Shown: positions 1 to 11,594 of the stretch, piece by piece | Layout of the letters: each line of letters opens with the position of its first letter | Numbering within the stretch: the stretch's first letter is position 1 | The notes under the pieces: generated by a model | Told to the model about the DNA's origin: nothing | What the model saw: only the letters and a program-made list of their open reading frames with translations | Database searches by the model: none | Translations under genes and position numbers: made by a program | NCBI GenBank assembly: GCA_022605955.1 | Contig: JAKCOZ010000011.1 | Coordinates: forward strand, 5,647,990 to 5,711,989 | Length of the DNA: 64,000 bases | Origin: Rallus limicola | Lineage: Eukaryota; Chordata; Aves; Gruiformes; Rallidae | Reading direction: 5' to 3'

Positions 1-842
1 TCTTTACTGAGCTGGGAAAACCCAGAACGTCACCTCTACACTTAACCATTTTATTTCTTTTATGGCTCTGGTATGGATCCCTTCTCTAAAAGCTACCGAC
101 AGAGCTTACATTTGTCAGGGGAAATGTGGGTGTTTTATCATACCAGCTGTTTAAAGTCTCCTACAACTTTGCAAACTGCTTTAAGAGTCCTTGCTTTTAT
201 CATTGCTCAAACTTCCAAGCAGTCACCAGAACAAAGGAAAGAACAGCTGGGAAGTTTTAAAAGCAGCAATGTTTGCCATTTCACTCAAGTTTAAGCACAA
301 TAATTAATAAAACTTCCCCTCCTCTTCCATCCCTTCTCAGTGCACAATCTCTGCAGAACAGGACTTCTTGCTGGTCCCTTCTGCTGGATTCCAGCAATTT
401 TATCCCCCTATTCCAGAAGAGCAATTATTATTATTATCATTGCACATCCATGTTGTGCTAGTGTCCCGGTGTCGACCTACAAAGAGGCACTGTGCTCAGG
501 GCTATTTTTTATTAAGCAAAAGCAAGTCTTCTAGTGTTTGATTCAAGAAGATTGTGCTGGATTGAAGAAGCTATCCTGCAGAGGAGCATGGCCAAGACAG
601 CATGAGCCACCTCACTTAATTTCAGACATCTAGAAGTCAAATGTCTCACACATGAGAATGATATGGGCTCTACCTACAGCCAATGCAGAGAGTCAGGACC
701 TCCAAAGGGGGATTTATATCACTGCCTTGAACACCTCTCTTAGCATGGGATGAATCATCTCCACCAACTTGAGAAGGATATCTGGCATTAGCCAAACTTG
801 TAGGCAGTTGCAGTTAGGTCAGGCGAATCCCATCTGGGCAGT
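1..842. other. Unique non-coding DNA
   Basis: No recognisable gene or repeat. A short ATT run lies at about 423-438. Open frames of up to about 73 codons show no domain or composition that suggests coding. Confidence 0.6.
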
Positions 843-1074
843 CCGGTGGTCCATCCAGCCTGGCTTTCCATCAGTAGATGATGACGGATGCTCTGCAAGG
901 ATGAGAAACAAAGAGCTGCACTGGGATCTGTAACATACAGGGCTGTGCAGTAATAAAGTGTGAAGAAAATTGCTTCCTTCCCCTCTGCGGTGATTAGTGT
1001 ATGCTCTGAAGTATGAGGGCTGGATTGATGGTTATTGTAATTTTATCCCAACTGAAGCTGCTGGAGTATATCTG
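843..1074 (+). repeat. Ancient amniote interspersed repeat relic
   Basis: The block reads like a degraded copy of an old amniote retroposon. It opens with a phrase of the type 'ggtccatccagcctggctt'. About 170 bases later comes the part 'atgctctgaagtatgaggg', which I recognise as 'atgccctgaagcatgaggg' in old LINE or SINE-like repeats of reptiles, birds and mammals. The order and spacing of the two parts fit one diverged element in sense orientation. The class assignment rests on memory of the consensus, not on an alignment, and the edges are approximate. Confidence 0.42.
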
Positions 1075-2156
1075 AGAGGAGGAAATCACACTGTGGATCC
1101 ATAGAAGGTGAGGCTGGGTCCTCTGAAAGGACACAGAGGCTTGAAAAGGTGCTTGCAGGCAAACCAGATTGTGGAATTTTAATGAGAAATCTCAGTAATC
1201 ACGTTTTCACATGGTACATGCTTGGAGACATGTCTGCAGCAGGTACAATTCTGAGTATTTCCTAAAGCCACTTAGGGGTCTCAACTCCCTCTAACACAAA
1301 TGTAGACATCAAAATAACTGACTTTTTTTTTCCTTTCTCTGATAATTAATGCCAGGACCCATGACGCCTTTTCACTCTATTCAGGGCATCCCCACAGCTG
1401 CTGTTCTCCATCCCAGTGGGATGCTCTCTGTGTCATGAATTGGACCCTCCCTCCAACAGCTGAGATGGGTCATTTATTCATATGACAGCACCTTCCAGCT
1501 GTGGTTGAAGCAGAAATCTTCCTGGGATGCAATACCCTAGCTGAGAAATGGCCTAGTGAGTTCCCCAAGACGTCCCGCTCCCTGTGCCCCAGGATAAGGC
1601 CAACTGCTTCCTCATTGTGACATCCCATATCCACTGGAGGACAGGACAGCTGAATCAAGTCCAAAACCTTGGTCATTCAGCAGATTATCATTCTGCCCTG
1701 GCAGCCTTGGCCCCACAGACCCGTGGCATTGCAAGGAAAAACACTTGGAGCAAGTAAAGTAACACAAGGTACCTGTGTTTCCCAGCCCAGACTTTTCCAA
1801 GATAGTGGCAGCAATGCTTCCGACAGACCGGCGTTTACAAATCATTATTAACAAAACAAAGCACTTTAAAGAGAGTCACCCCAGGGCACCCTGGCCTCTG
1901 TTGAAACAGACTTTTCAAAAACATTTATGGACTTAAATAAAACTCATTTCAGAACGCCAGTGAAATTGCCTCCAGGTTTCACTCTGGCTTCACTACCAGT
2001 CTAGTCCTTAAAATTACTCACCGGGAAAGGGAAAGTTTTTTTTACCCAGCTAAAGGGTTCCCGTGTGTGCTGCTCGGCTGTGAGAGTCCTGCCAGAATGC
2101 AGCTGGCCAGATGCGGGTGGCTGAGATTGGATGCAGTGTATATACCAGATTGTCTT
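1075..2156. other. Unique non-coding DNA
   Basis: No gene or repeat recognised apart from a T-run near 1323-1332. Short overlapping frames on both strands (60-80 codons, about 1470-1854) have no recognisable domain. Confidence 0.55.
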
Positions 2157-2194
2157 TACTGTTATTACTATTATTACCATTATTATGCGTATTA
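2157..2194. repeat. Imperfect (ATT)n microsatellite
   Basis: An interrupted TTA/ATT trinucleotide run of about 38 bases with C and G interruptions. It lies just upstream of a MIR-like fragment and may partly derive from that element's 'attattatcccc' segment. Confidence 0.7.
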
Positions 2195-2249
2195 CGGCCT
2201 TGCCCAAAAGTTTGCAAAGGGGTAGGAGTTAGGCACGCTGTAGCAGAAG

Positions 2250-2358
2250 GAACGAGGCACAGTAAGATCAGATGATTCGCCCTGGGATACGCAGGAGGTC
2301 GGTAGCAGAGCTGGGAAATGAGCTCAGCTTTCCTGAGTCCCAAAACAGCCTCTTTAAA
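2250..2358 (-). repeat. MIR-like SINE fragment
   Basis: On the plus strand this reads 'gaggcacagtaagatcag', then 'ggtagcagagctgggaa', then 'tcctgagtcccaaaacagc'. This is the order seen in the reverse complement of MIR and related CORE-SINEs: gaggcacagagaggttaag, then gcagagctgggatt, then a tctgactcc-type segment. Divergence is high, as expected for a relic shared across amniotes. No A/B box promoter can be identified with confidence. Edges are approximate. Confidence 0.62.
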
Positions 2359-3177
2359 ACAGGTCTACCTGCGACGTTTTTATGGTGTCCGTCACACTGG
2401 CATCCAAGCTCCCGTCCCAAGAGACCAACCTGCACATAAACCACCGTGTTCTGGAAGCTGTTCTTTATCCTTCTGCCAGTAAATGCAAAAACCTCATTAA
2501 TAAGAGTGGGAGAAATGGCTGCAGAAATGCATTTGCTGGTAACTTTCACTCTCTAGCTCATATTGTTAACACACCCGTCTCCAAGTGCTGGATGGCAGAT
2601 GGAAATACTCATTGCCCTGATGGATTTATGGATGTCTGAATCCTTGTGGCAGTACATATTGCCTTCAGAACAACATTTTCTTCACAGTGAGCCAAGTCCT
2701 GGTGCAGTTGAAGTTATTGGAACTTTTGCCACTAACTTTAATGGGATCAGGATTTGGATTTGTGTCTGCAGATACAAAATAACCCGCTATTGCAAATTTG
2801 GAAAGCAAGAGTTGAATTAAATGGGGTGAGACTGAGGAAAAGTGAGAGAAAAATTGGAGTGCTGGTAAGATTTAGGATCGAGGTTTGCCCCATCTCTGTG
2901 TCTCCTTTTGCAAAGGAGGTAGTCAGTCCCAGGACCACGCAGATGGTATGAACAGATCAGTGTTTGGTCTGGGAAGAAATGGGGTTTTTTTTCATCTCCA
3001 GGTGAGTGGCTGTAACCCCAGCCCTTTCCACTGGTGACTAAAAGCTGTTGCTTGTGTGGCATTTGCCTGATGCGTTGCATGAAACCAAGTGTTGCTCCCT
3101 GTCTCTTTTCCAGCAGATAATTACCTACACCACGTAAAATGTCCTAAAGTCAAGCATAAGATTGACACACTGCTATA
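2359..3177. other. Unique non-coding DNA
   Basis: No recognisable gene or repeat. Several short overlapping frames occur on both strands (about 2382-3080) without recognisable domains. Confidence 0.55.
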
Positions 3178-3478
3178 GATCATAGAATGTGTTAGGTTGG
3201 AAGGGACCTTTAAAGATCATCTAGTCCAACCCCCCTGCAGTGAGCAGGGACATCTTCACTAGATCAGGTTGCTCAGAGCTCCATCAACCCTGACCTTGAG
3301 TATCTCTAGGGATGGGGCCTCCACCATGTCTATGGGCAACCTGTCCCAGTAATCTACCACCCTCAGATTGAAGAACTTCGTCCTAATATCCAACCTACAT
3401 CTCCCCTTTTCAAGTTTAAAGCCATCACCCCTCGTCCTATTGCTCCATGCCCTCATGAACAGTTCTTTCCCAGCTTAT
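3178..3478 (-). mobile_element. CR1 LINE, 3' end, antisense
   Basis: A 5'-truncated CR1 copy inserted in reverse. The plus strand begins with the complement of the octamer tail ('catagaatg'), followed by 'ggttggaagggacctttaaa' and 'catctagtccaacccccctg', the hallmark of the CR1 3' UTR. The reverse strand is open over 3259-3456 and reads as ORF2 C-terminal sequence (NRTRGDGFKLEKGR, LDIRTKFF, YWDRLP, VEAPSLE). In CR1, ORF2 encodes endonuclease and reverse transcriptase. Neither catalytic domain is present, so this copy cannot mobilise. The 5' truncation point is near 3478. Confidence 0.95.
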
Positions 3479-4365
3479 ATCAGGACACTGAACATAACAG
3501 GGTTTTGACTAAGAACAGTCTAAATACCATCTTTGAAACAATTCTGAAGAATAGATAAGAGAGAGGAGAGGGGACAATAGACCAATAAGTTTTAAGTAAG
3601 ACAAGCCCAGGCTTGAACGCTCATGTGATGCAGACCCTAGGAGATCTCAAGCAGTGCTTTTCTGTTTCCTCCTCACCTGAGAGAGTTGGCCTGGGAGCCA
3701 TTTCTTACTGCACATGTTCCTGGTTGGGCAAATACCAAGAAGTACAAGATGTTGCGGAAAACCAACTCTTCTGAGGTGACTTCTAGCATAATTTTTATAA
3801 AAGCAGAGTTAGAAAACTCTCACAACAACCTAAATTGTTACATCAGTTGCAGATGGGGGAGGGGATGCTGCTTTGGATGATGCTTACTCTACCATAGAGC
3901 TGCCAGACTAAACACAAGAAGAAGAGGCTGGAGATGTCCAACAAGTCCCAGAAGTCTGTACTTGGTGAGTGACACCATTTCCAGGCTGAGAAAAGATATG
4001 CATGGCAAATTGGCCTTTTATCACTTGGTGTTTTTTTTAACTCTTTTGCCAGTGCTGGAGGTGTATGTTGCAGCAGCACATGAAGGGGCGTTTCGCAGTC
4101 AAAGGAAGCTAACAGGAGCTGATAACATTGGGACTTGGCTCCTGATGTTGCCTTGGTGATTTTAAGGCTGCTCTGACACCACCAGGAAAGCTACAGATGC
4201 ATTCAATGGGGCAAGGGTGCTGTGTCCCCTCCTGCAAGTCACCCCCATCCCCTCCCAGGAAAGAAGGACACGTTGCCTAAAAACCATTTCAGAACCTGAA
4301 GCCAAAGAGCATCTACCAAGTTTGCCGAATGTTTTCAGCTAAAGAGGAAAACACATCAAGTGAGA
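3479..4365. other. Unique non-coding DNA
   Basis: No gene or repeat recognised. A T-run lies near 4031-4038. Nothing else stands out. Confidence 0.55.
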
Positions 4366-4640
4366 GTCTTTTCATAGCTCTGCCTTGAAAGGGGAGACAA
4401 AAATCCTTTCTCCTGAGCTGCTCAGCTTGGCCACCTCCAGCTGTGAGCTCGCAGCCGCTCTCTTCCCAGGGCAGAGTGAGATAACGATGCAGAAATCACC
4501 GCCCCGTGGCTGATTACGCAAGGCAGGTGTGATGCCAAGAACATCGTCACCCGCTTTGCTTGCCAAGTACCTGGATGCAGCATGAGCAATCGCATCCTGC
4601 AGATAGCTCCCTCAGCCGATGAGCACATTCCCCTCTGAGA
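4366..4640. other. GC- and CpG-richer block, possible regulatory DNA
   Basis: This block has noticeably more C+G and more CpG dinucleotides than its surroundings. It also holds an E-box core (CAGCTG, about 4439), an AGATAA GATA-type motif (about 4480) and a GATTACGCAA C/EBP-like site (about 4512). No open frame is convincing. A distal enhancer is one explanation, but this is inference from composition and short motifs only. Confidence 0.25.
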
Positions 4641-6625
4641 TAGGATGACTGAACATGCAAACTAACGTGCTTGTGAACCTTTCATGTGTAGAGCTGTAAC
4701 AGATGTTTAGAGATCATCCTCTGGCACTGGGAAAGTGTCTAGGAGGCCTTGGATAGAAGTTTTCTTGGCACACTTTTTTTTCTTCGGATGAGCTGAAGGG
4801 GGAAAGTTCCTGTTAGTGATTATTTTCTGTCTGTGAGCAAAGGGTTTACGATGGATGTCCCAGCTCATGTATCAGAGAATGCCAACCAGATAAACACAGC
4901 TTTCCTCTTCCCTGTGGGTCTCTATCTCTCCACAAGCTTTACAAAGATCTGTAAGACATCCTTTTTGGTGACACTAGCAATTAAGAACCTGCAGCTGGAA
5001 GCATCTTGCCCTTTCCCTGACATTGCTCCACACAAACTTGAATCACAGGTGATGCCCGCAAGATTCCCAGCCAACAATAATAGGGATTTATGCAGAACTT
5101 AGGGTGAAGCTGAGGAAAAAATGCTGGTGTGAGCGTGATCTCCAGGGCTGGTCCCAGACCCAAGGCACTTTGAAGTACAGACCCCATTGCATATGATGAT
5201 TAGTCTCTTCAGTAAAACTTCTCCAGCGTGGCTGCTCCCTTCGTCTCAAATCAGGCAGTTAAGCAGACTTGTCTTCTGTTATCTTGATGCAAAGTTGGCC
5301 CCTGTGATAACTAGACCTTTGCCAACACCATGTGAGCGTGAATCTTTGCACCTCTCTGCAGAGCCCTGGGTTTGGTTTGTGATGCAGTGACGGTGGACAT
5401 GGATGGACTTTGGGCCATGACTGAGGGTGCAACTCCTATCTCAGTGCTCCTTTCAGTAGAACCTGTCCTTCAAGCTCTTCAGGAGACCCTGCTCCTGCCC
5501 TGACATGTAAGTGAGGGCAAACCATATGAATGTCACCATTTAGTATTGCTGTGGACTAGAGATAGCACAGAAGCTCACCCAAACTTTAGAAAATGTGGCC
5601 ACTTATATGCTCACCTAAAAGGGTGAACCCCACTGATGCTGGGCAAGAAGCTCATTGCAAATCTGGCCTGATGTTCCTCTGAGTCTGTTCTCTGTGTGCA
5701 GAGGAGGTATGCCTACAGCTCCTTTCTTTTGTCTATCTCCTTGCATGCTCCCCAGTGTATGAGCTCTCTCCAGCTGTGGGTACATTTGATTTGCCAGTTG
5801 CTGAGACTTTCAAGTTCCTATTTGCCATTTCTACTGAGTAGTCAAATGGCTACCACAAGCAAGCAGGATCACATCTAACCATAGCACGTATTCCTGCTGT
5901 GAAACCCTATAGCAACAATTTAAGCCGTTTTATTGAGGACCACCCATCCCAACATGAAATAATCCCTGCAGGGTACCACTGCATGCTGCAGAATCTACTG
6001 GGACAGTAGAGGATTTTTTGGTAGGGTATCTAAAATATCTTTGACTCGCTTGATGGGTTCAGCTAGCTTACAGCAGAGCTACATATCTTTAAACAAGAGT
6101 TTACCCTCAGGGTCTGATCTAGAGCCACTGCAAAGCACTAGGACACTTGTAACTCATGAGGCAGAACTGGGAATAGACCATTACCGACTGCTGCAAAAAG
6201 GCAGACCTTTTTCATGCTGTTGTTGAATAGAGACAGAGAAGATGAGGGAGTAGATAAATGAGGCATAAAAGACATTTTTCTAGAATAGAGAGGAAGATCA
6301 TGAAAAATCCCCTCACCCTGTTCCTCTTCTTCATTTATCGGTGCTGTGTTATGAACACTGGGACACTTCACTGTTGAGTTCTAAGGGGAAACCTAGCATC
6401 AAATGGCCATCAAAGTTAAGGGGGGTTCTGACCCAGGTGTCTAAAGGAGGGCAGAACTCCCAAATAGGCCTGTTACAACTACTAATAAAAACTGGAGGCA
6501 GTGATCTCATTTTGTTCTGGTAAAACAGTGATTTCTCTCCCACTTTACCAGATTTTGTTTTTAGCAATGACGCTATAACATTGGAGCTTTGTTTGCAGCC
6601 TCATTGAACACAGAGTTTGATTCAT
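4641..6625. other. Unique non-coding DNA
   Basis: About 2 kb without a recognisable repeat or exon. Short frames at 4833-5102, 5187-5390, 5696-5878 and 6349-6567 show no known domain. Confidence 0.55.
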
Positions 6626-6672
6626 TAATGTTTATAAAGTGCTTTAAGATCTGCAGCTGGATAAGTGCTAAG
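6626..6672. repeat. Ancient SINE/LINE terminal fragment
   Basis: The phrase 'tttataaagtgctttaagat' followed by 'ataagtgctaa' matches the type 'tgtaaagcgctttgagatc...aaagcgctatataag', which recurs at the ends of many old vertebrate retroposons. It is too short for a family assignment. Confidence 0.4.
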
Positions 6673-6689
6673 CAGTCTTACTGTTGTAA

Positions 6690-6965
6690 TACAGATGAAT
6701 TTGCTTATCTCTTATGTAAATCAGCTTAAAACATTACCCTGAAATTAACAGCTCTGGGGTTAACAATAGGCTCAACCACACACTAAACTGCAGCACTTAT
6801 CATATCACAACATTACCCTTATTAATTACACGCCATGCTGTGGTTTTTGGACTGAAATCAGCTACACTTCAGATACGGGCAGCCGGACAGCGCCGGGAGG
6901 AAAGCGTTTGTAACTGCACGACACATATGTTAATCATGAAATTAAACAGATGGCCCAGTCACTCA
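6690..6965. other. Candidate conserved non-coding element
   Basis: Repeat-free DNA with balanced composition and several AT-rich homeodomain-like cores (TTAATTA near 6820, TTAATCATGAAATTAAA near 6931-6947). A small CpG cluster sits in the middle (about 6877-6907), which is unusual for this CpG-poor window and suggests constraint or lack of methylation. No frame looks coding. The call rests on pattern only, since conservation was not tested. Confidence 0.33.
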
Positions 6966-7314
6966 TCAGTGAAAGTCCACCAGGGGCAGTAAGAAAGAAG
7001 GAGATTTCCTATGTAACATAACAATTTGGACATCAGAAGGTTTAGAGTTACAAGATTTTTCTTTATCCTCCACCTGAAACTTTTAAAGGGTAACGTCAGG
7101 GAATTTCATCTGGAGTTCAGATACTAATCTAGTTTTATGCTGTTTTGATCTGTCTGTTGAGACCTGGCAGCCAGCTCCACCGACTCCACGTAAACGTACA
7201 CCGTGCAGCAGATGGACCAGCCCTTTGCAGCCACAGAGATGTGTCCTGAGCTTGCAAATCCCCCGTCTCTTTGCAAGTGATGAAATCATAAAAGAGCTAG
7301 ATCCAGCACTCACT
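6966..7314. other. Unique non-coding DNA
   Basis: No recognised element. The reading frame that enters the next CR1 starts here (7225), but its first 30 codons are not CR1-like. Confidence 0.5.
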
Positions 7315-7602
7315 AGCATCAGTCTCTTCTCACAGGTAACTAGCGATAGGAGAAGAGGGAATGGCTTCAAGTTGCTCCAGGGGAGGTTTAGGTTAGAAAT
7401 TAAGAGAATTTTCTTCTCAGAAAGAGTGGTTGGGCATTGGGACAGGTTGCCCAGGCAGATGGTAGAGTCACTGTCCCTCCAGTTGTTGAAGGAAAGGTTA
7501 GATGAGGTACTTAGGGACATGGTTTAGTAAGTGATATAGGTGGTAGGGGGGTGGTTGGACTGGATGATCTTGGAGGTCTTTTCCAACTTTAATGATTCTA
7601 TG
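7315..7602 (+). mobile_element. CR1 LINE, 3' end, sense
   Basis: A 5'-truncated CR1 that ends in the octamer tail 'aatgattctatg'. The plus frame over 7225-7527 reads as ORF2 C-terminus from about codon 31 ([57 protein letters not shown]). The 3' UTR has 'ttggactggatgatcttgga' and 'ggtcttttccaac'. Its wording ([15 protein letters not shown]) marks an older subfamily than the copies at 10.9 and 24.9 kb. No catalytic domain remains. Confidence 0.95.
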
Positions 7603-9071
7603 CACCAGCAAGATGGTTTTAGGGGCTGAGATGCTGAGGAGCAGGAGCAAATATTCACTTGTTGCTCATCTGCCTGTCTCCACTGAAGCCACAAGTGTCT
7701 GATTTAACACTTAACCTGTTTTCAGGCCATTTAACCACCAGGTGTACATCAAACTCACTGTGAAGTTTTGCTTACTCAAGTAGTGTTCAGACAGAGGTAA
7801 TACCTATTGCGTTGTCTGACATGAAACTGGGAAAAAAATAAAAAAGGAATAAAGGGCACAATTAAGACTAAAGCCAATTTATGTCTGAATTCTGCATCCT
7901 TCTCCACTTATAGACATGAAAGGGATGATTATCAATATTTTCAAGTGCTTTTCTGGCAATGGTTAACAATTCTAACCAAAGTCAGGACTCTGATGCACAC
8001 ACACAGTAAAGACAGCTTGTACACAGAATGATTTACAATGTAAGAGAACACCAAAGAAAGACTAGATGAAGGGAAGAAAGGGTTATTATCCTCAGAGCAC
8101 CTACAGCCAAGCTTTCGGTGGTATTTAAATGCCTACTGGTGTTTTCAAAACTTGACATCTAATTCCCTTTGAAAACCTGTTCCAGATTTATCGGAGTGGT
8201 CAGCTCTCCCAATTGGAGATACGTTTTCAAAAGAGCTCAGATCCTAATTAGACAACGTGAGGGTTTTCAGAAGCGCCCAGTATGGGGTTTTGAGATTTTT
8301 TTTTTTTGAAAAAATGGGAATATGAAGCAAAACATTCACTGAAGGTATGGAAAAACAGGTTTACATGACCTCTATCAGTTGCAGCTTGAGATTTTATGTT
8401 TGGGTTTTCTATGAAGTCCAAATAGAATTTTATATTTAGCTTTTCTATGAAGAAATTATTAATTTTAACTTCAATTAAACAACTATCTACAGTCTTCCTC
8501 TTCTACAACATAGACTTCCCATCACATTGGCTTTTCTACACAGAACAGTTTGGGGAAATGTGAGAATTTTTCTCTCCCTCTTTATAGAAAGGGGATTTTT
8601 ATTTTGTTTCATTCCCAGGCCATTTTTTTTGTTTGTTTGTTTCTGAATCCTGAAGCTTTTAGTTTATCTATGTTACTTTTAGAAATTTCTGAGGTTTAAT
8701 GAAGCCTTAGAGTTTCTATTTCAAAAATACCAACAAGTATGAAAAAAATGCTCATTTTCGTTATATTTTCCACGTGCAATAAAATAATTTCTCAATTATT
8801 TTAGAGAGTGGTTCAGGAAAACAGAGCTGGGAAACACAGACAATGATATCTGTGTGAACTTGTTTCACACACTCACTAATGGCACAATATTGATTTGAAT
8901 TTTCACCATTTTTCTTTCAAGTAGAACAAAAAATTCTGGGTCTGCTATTGAAAAATAACCTAGCTGTTCTTTGGCCAAGAAAATACCATGTAGTGGATTT
9001 GCCCAGTAATAATATCAGCTCATAAACCATAATTGCCAGATCAGTGTCTCATATTGGGCTCTCTGGGTCCT
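7603..9071. other. Unique AT-rich DNA with T-tracts
   Basis: No gene or interspersed repeat recognised. Contains a T-run at about 8297-8308 and a TTTG run at about 8623-8642. Open frames are short throughout. Confidence 0.6.
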
Positions 9072-9131
9072 GTAGTTGGACTTGATAATGTGAAAGGTCC
9101 CTTCTAACCAAGACAATTCTATGATTCTATG
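9072..9131 (+). mobile_element. CR1 3'-terminal stub, sense
   Basis: Only the last 60 or so bases of a CR1 remain: 'gtagttggacttgataat', 'aaggtcccttctaacc' and the tail 'attctatgattctatg'. Nothing of ORF2 is present. Such extreme 5' truncation is normal for CR1 target-primed insertion. Confidence 0.85.
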
Positions 9132-9545
9132 TAGGTACCCACTAAGTGGCTGAAGATTTCAGACTGGGGTCTCATGAACTATGACAGGGGACAACATTTC
9201 ATTTTTCTTAAAGGTTGATCTCTGCAGAGCCTCAAGCTTCACTGGGTACTGTTATGAGTGCTAAGCAGAGCTGGGCAGAGCTCCCAGCCTCAGGAGGGAT
9301 GTTAGGAGGTGGTGTGTCCATCACCATGTCCAACCAGGTTCCTAACAAAAACAAGGCATCGGGGCTACATCAGTGCTCAGCATCTGGCACTTGGAGCACC
9401 CAGGGTTGTGGCACCCCATGCAGATGAGCTAATTTTGGTGAATTAGTCACACATTATGAACCTCATACTTGGGCCCAGACACGATGAAAACACTCCAAAA
9501 GTCATGTAAAGTTCTCCCTAGGACAAAGCTGCATCTACACCCAAA
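9132..9545. other. Unique non-coding DNA
   Basis: Lies between two short CR1 stubs in opposite orientation. No gene recognised. Confidence 0.55.
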
Positions 9546-9635
9546 CATAGAATGGCTTGAGTTGGAAGGAACCTTAAAGATCATCTGGTTCCAACTCCTC
9601 TGAAACCCCACCACCCACTCCATTGACTAGCTGCG
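9546..9635 (-). mobile_element. CR1 3'-terminal stub, antisense
   Basis: Begins with 'catagaatggcttgagttgg' and continues 'aaggaaccttaaagatcatc' and 'ttccaactcctctg', the reverse complement of a CR1 3' UTR. The last 30 bases ('cccaccacccactccattga...') match only loosely, so the inner edge is uncertain. No ORF2 sequence remains. Confidence 0.85.
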
Positions 9636-10297
9636 TTTATGAGGATGGACTGCACTCACCTTTTGGATCATTTGTGGCAGCCAGGGAGGTCAGGGATTGT
9701 TCCTCATATGCAGAGTCATCAGCATACCAGTCCAGGTTAACCTGCCTGAGGGATGAGTTGTCTCCTGTCTCACCAAGGCAGTGGGGCTCAGGACAGGATC
9801 GCATGAGCATCATCATACAAAGTCCAGCTACACTACCCAGAAGAATAGCCAACCAATCCATCAACATTCATCACCTTGTAGGTGTGGAAATGCACAACCA
9901 CAACCACTACAGGTACCTTGCAAGCACACAGCTGACACTGACCCTTAGCCAAAGAGCCCAGAGCTCACATGAAGGTTTTGTTTTGAGGACCCATCTCCTT
10001 TTGACAGTAATATTTTACAGGTGAGGAACCTTCCTAATGCACAAATAGAAATCAAATGCTCACCCCCAAGTTTTCACTGAGAGGTTTTGTGCTATGAGAA
10101 ATCTCCCCTCTTCAGTTACACCAACACCTAAATTCCAGCAGAGAGAGAACGGCAACAGGACACACACTAAATGAAATACGCTACAGTTCTTGTTCAATGC
10201 TTTATTTGCTTCTTCTCATTTTTCTCTCCTTCTCCTTTTTTTAGCTTGTAACACCAAAAGGTGTTGGAACACGGGCTCCCTGATGTTGTCAGATTGC
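9636..10297. other. Unique non-coding DNA
   Basis: A 133-codon plus frame (9623-10024) overlaps this region but has no recognisable domain. A frame on the opposite strand (9637-9867) covers much of the same DNA, so neither is called. Confidence 0.5.
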
Positions 10298-10366
10298 AGA
10301 GGGTCAGATAAGATGACCTCATAAGATCCCTTCAACTCCTTTATTCTCCAGTTCTGTGATATGATT
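10298..10366 (+). mobile_element. Degraded CR1 3' stub, sense
   Basis: The phrases 'gggtcagataagatgacctc', 'aagatcccttcaactcc' and 'gttctgtgatatgattca' follow the CR1 3'-UTR order (tagatgatctc, aggtcccttccaac, octamer tail) with many changes. It is probably older than the neighbouring copies. The 5' edge is uncertain. Confidence 0.65.
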
Positions 10367-10895
10367 CAATTTCCTGGGGATTAGTGACCAGGTGGGGTTA
10401 ATGGTGCTCAGCTGCAAGGTAAGCCATCAGCTCCTCCCAGATGGTCAGTGTTTATCCCTGTATGTCAGTCATGACTGCTGCTCTCTGGCTCTAGTGTGCC
10501 ACATATGTACCTAGAAATTGCACTCTGCTAAGCAAACTGTTAATCAAAAGCTGTAGTAATTTGCTCATGGACACCTTGCAAATAACTTCTTGTTGATTAG
10601 AGCACTGCTTATTCCTGGGACATGCTGAGACAGTAAGTATCAAGCAGTCTTTTGTCAGCACTGAGAACTCAACTCGGCTTCTCACAATCTGCTGAAGGCA
10701 GGGCTTGGCTTTCTCTGCTTCCATGACAGCTGCTATGACCTTCCCATCAGCAGATCCTGGTGCCAGGATGCTGGCAAAGTTTTGAAACTCCTGTGCCTGC
10801 AGATTGGTAGCTGGATGGGGACACGTGAGCTTCTCATGGAACTGAGATGCTGGCATGGGACATATGGATGAAATGCCCAGGAAGCAATGAAGACT
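10367..10895. other. Unique non-coding DNA
   Basis: No recognised element. An antisense frame (10491-10856) has no known domain. Confidence 0.5.
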
Positions 10896-10932
10896 CCCTC
10901 TCTACTCTGCCCTTCCCTCTCTACTCTGCCCT
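10896..10932. repeat. Two-copy 18-bp tandem duplication
   Basis: The 18-mer 'ccctctctactctgccct' occurs twice at a 19-base period (10896 and 10915). The second copy runs into the 5' end of the adjacent CR1, so the duplication sits exactly at the insertion junction. Confidence 0.85.
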
Positions 10933-11482
10933 CCTGAGGCCCCAGCTGGAGTCCTGTGTCCAGATCTGGAGGTCCCAATACAAGAAAGATGTGAAACTGT
11001 TGGAGAGGGTTCAGACAAGGTCATGAAGATGATCAGAGGGCTGGAATACCTCCCCTATGAAGAGAGACTGAGAGAGCTGGGCTGGTTCAGCTTGGAGAAG
11101 AGAAGGCTGCGGGGGGACCTCATTGCAGCCTTCCAGTCTCTGAAGGGAGCAGAGAAACAGGAGGGCAATCAACTTTTTCAAAGGGTAGATAATGGCAGGA
11201 CAAGAGGGAATAGATTAAAGCTAAAGGAGGGAAGTTTTAAGTTAGATATTAGGAGGAAGTTCTTTACAGAGAGAGTGGAGAGGGGCTGGAACAGGCTGCC
11301 CAGAGAGGTGGTGGATGTCCCATCCCCGGGGGTTGTTCAAGGCCAGGTTGGCTGGGGCCCTGGGCAACCTTGTGTAGATCCAGGCCTGGAGGCTGGTGGC
11401 CCTGCCTGTGGCAGAGGGCTGGAACTCTGTTATCCTTGGGGTCCCTTCCAACCCAGATCATTCTATGATTCTGTGATTCTGT
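10915..11482 (+). mobile_element. CR1 LINE, longest sense copy
   Basis: About 570 bases of CR1 3' end with the tail 'attctatgattctgtgattc'. Before the main frame it keeps ORF2 sequence ('gagtcctgtgtccagatctg', 'tacaagaaagatgtgaaac'). An open plus frame at 11023-11484 (153 codons) then reads GLEYLPYEERLRELGWFSLE, RRLRGDLIAAFQSLKG, RTRGNRLKLKEG, LDIRRKFFTERVE and NRLPREVVDVPS. The frame runs through the 3' UTR without a stop. The 3' UTR carries the diagnostic 'gtgtagatccaggcctggag' shared with the copies at 23.7 and 24.9 kb. It lacks endonuclease and reverse transcriptase and is not autonomous. Confidence 0.96.
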
Positions 11483-11594
11483 AAGATCCCATCACATAGG
11501 GGAAGACAGCACACCCCAGCGGTGTCTAGTCCACCCTAGAGATAAACTTCACTAGATCCAACATCAGACTGACTTAGAGCAAAACAGAAATGTC
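11483..11594. other. Short unique spacer between two CR1 copies
   Basis: About 110 bases with no recognised element. Confidence 0.5.
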
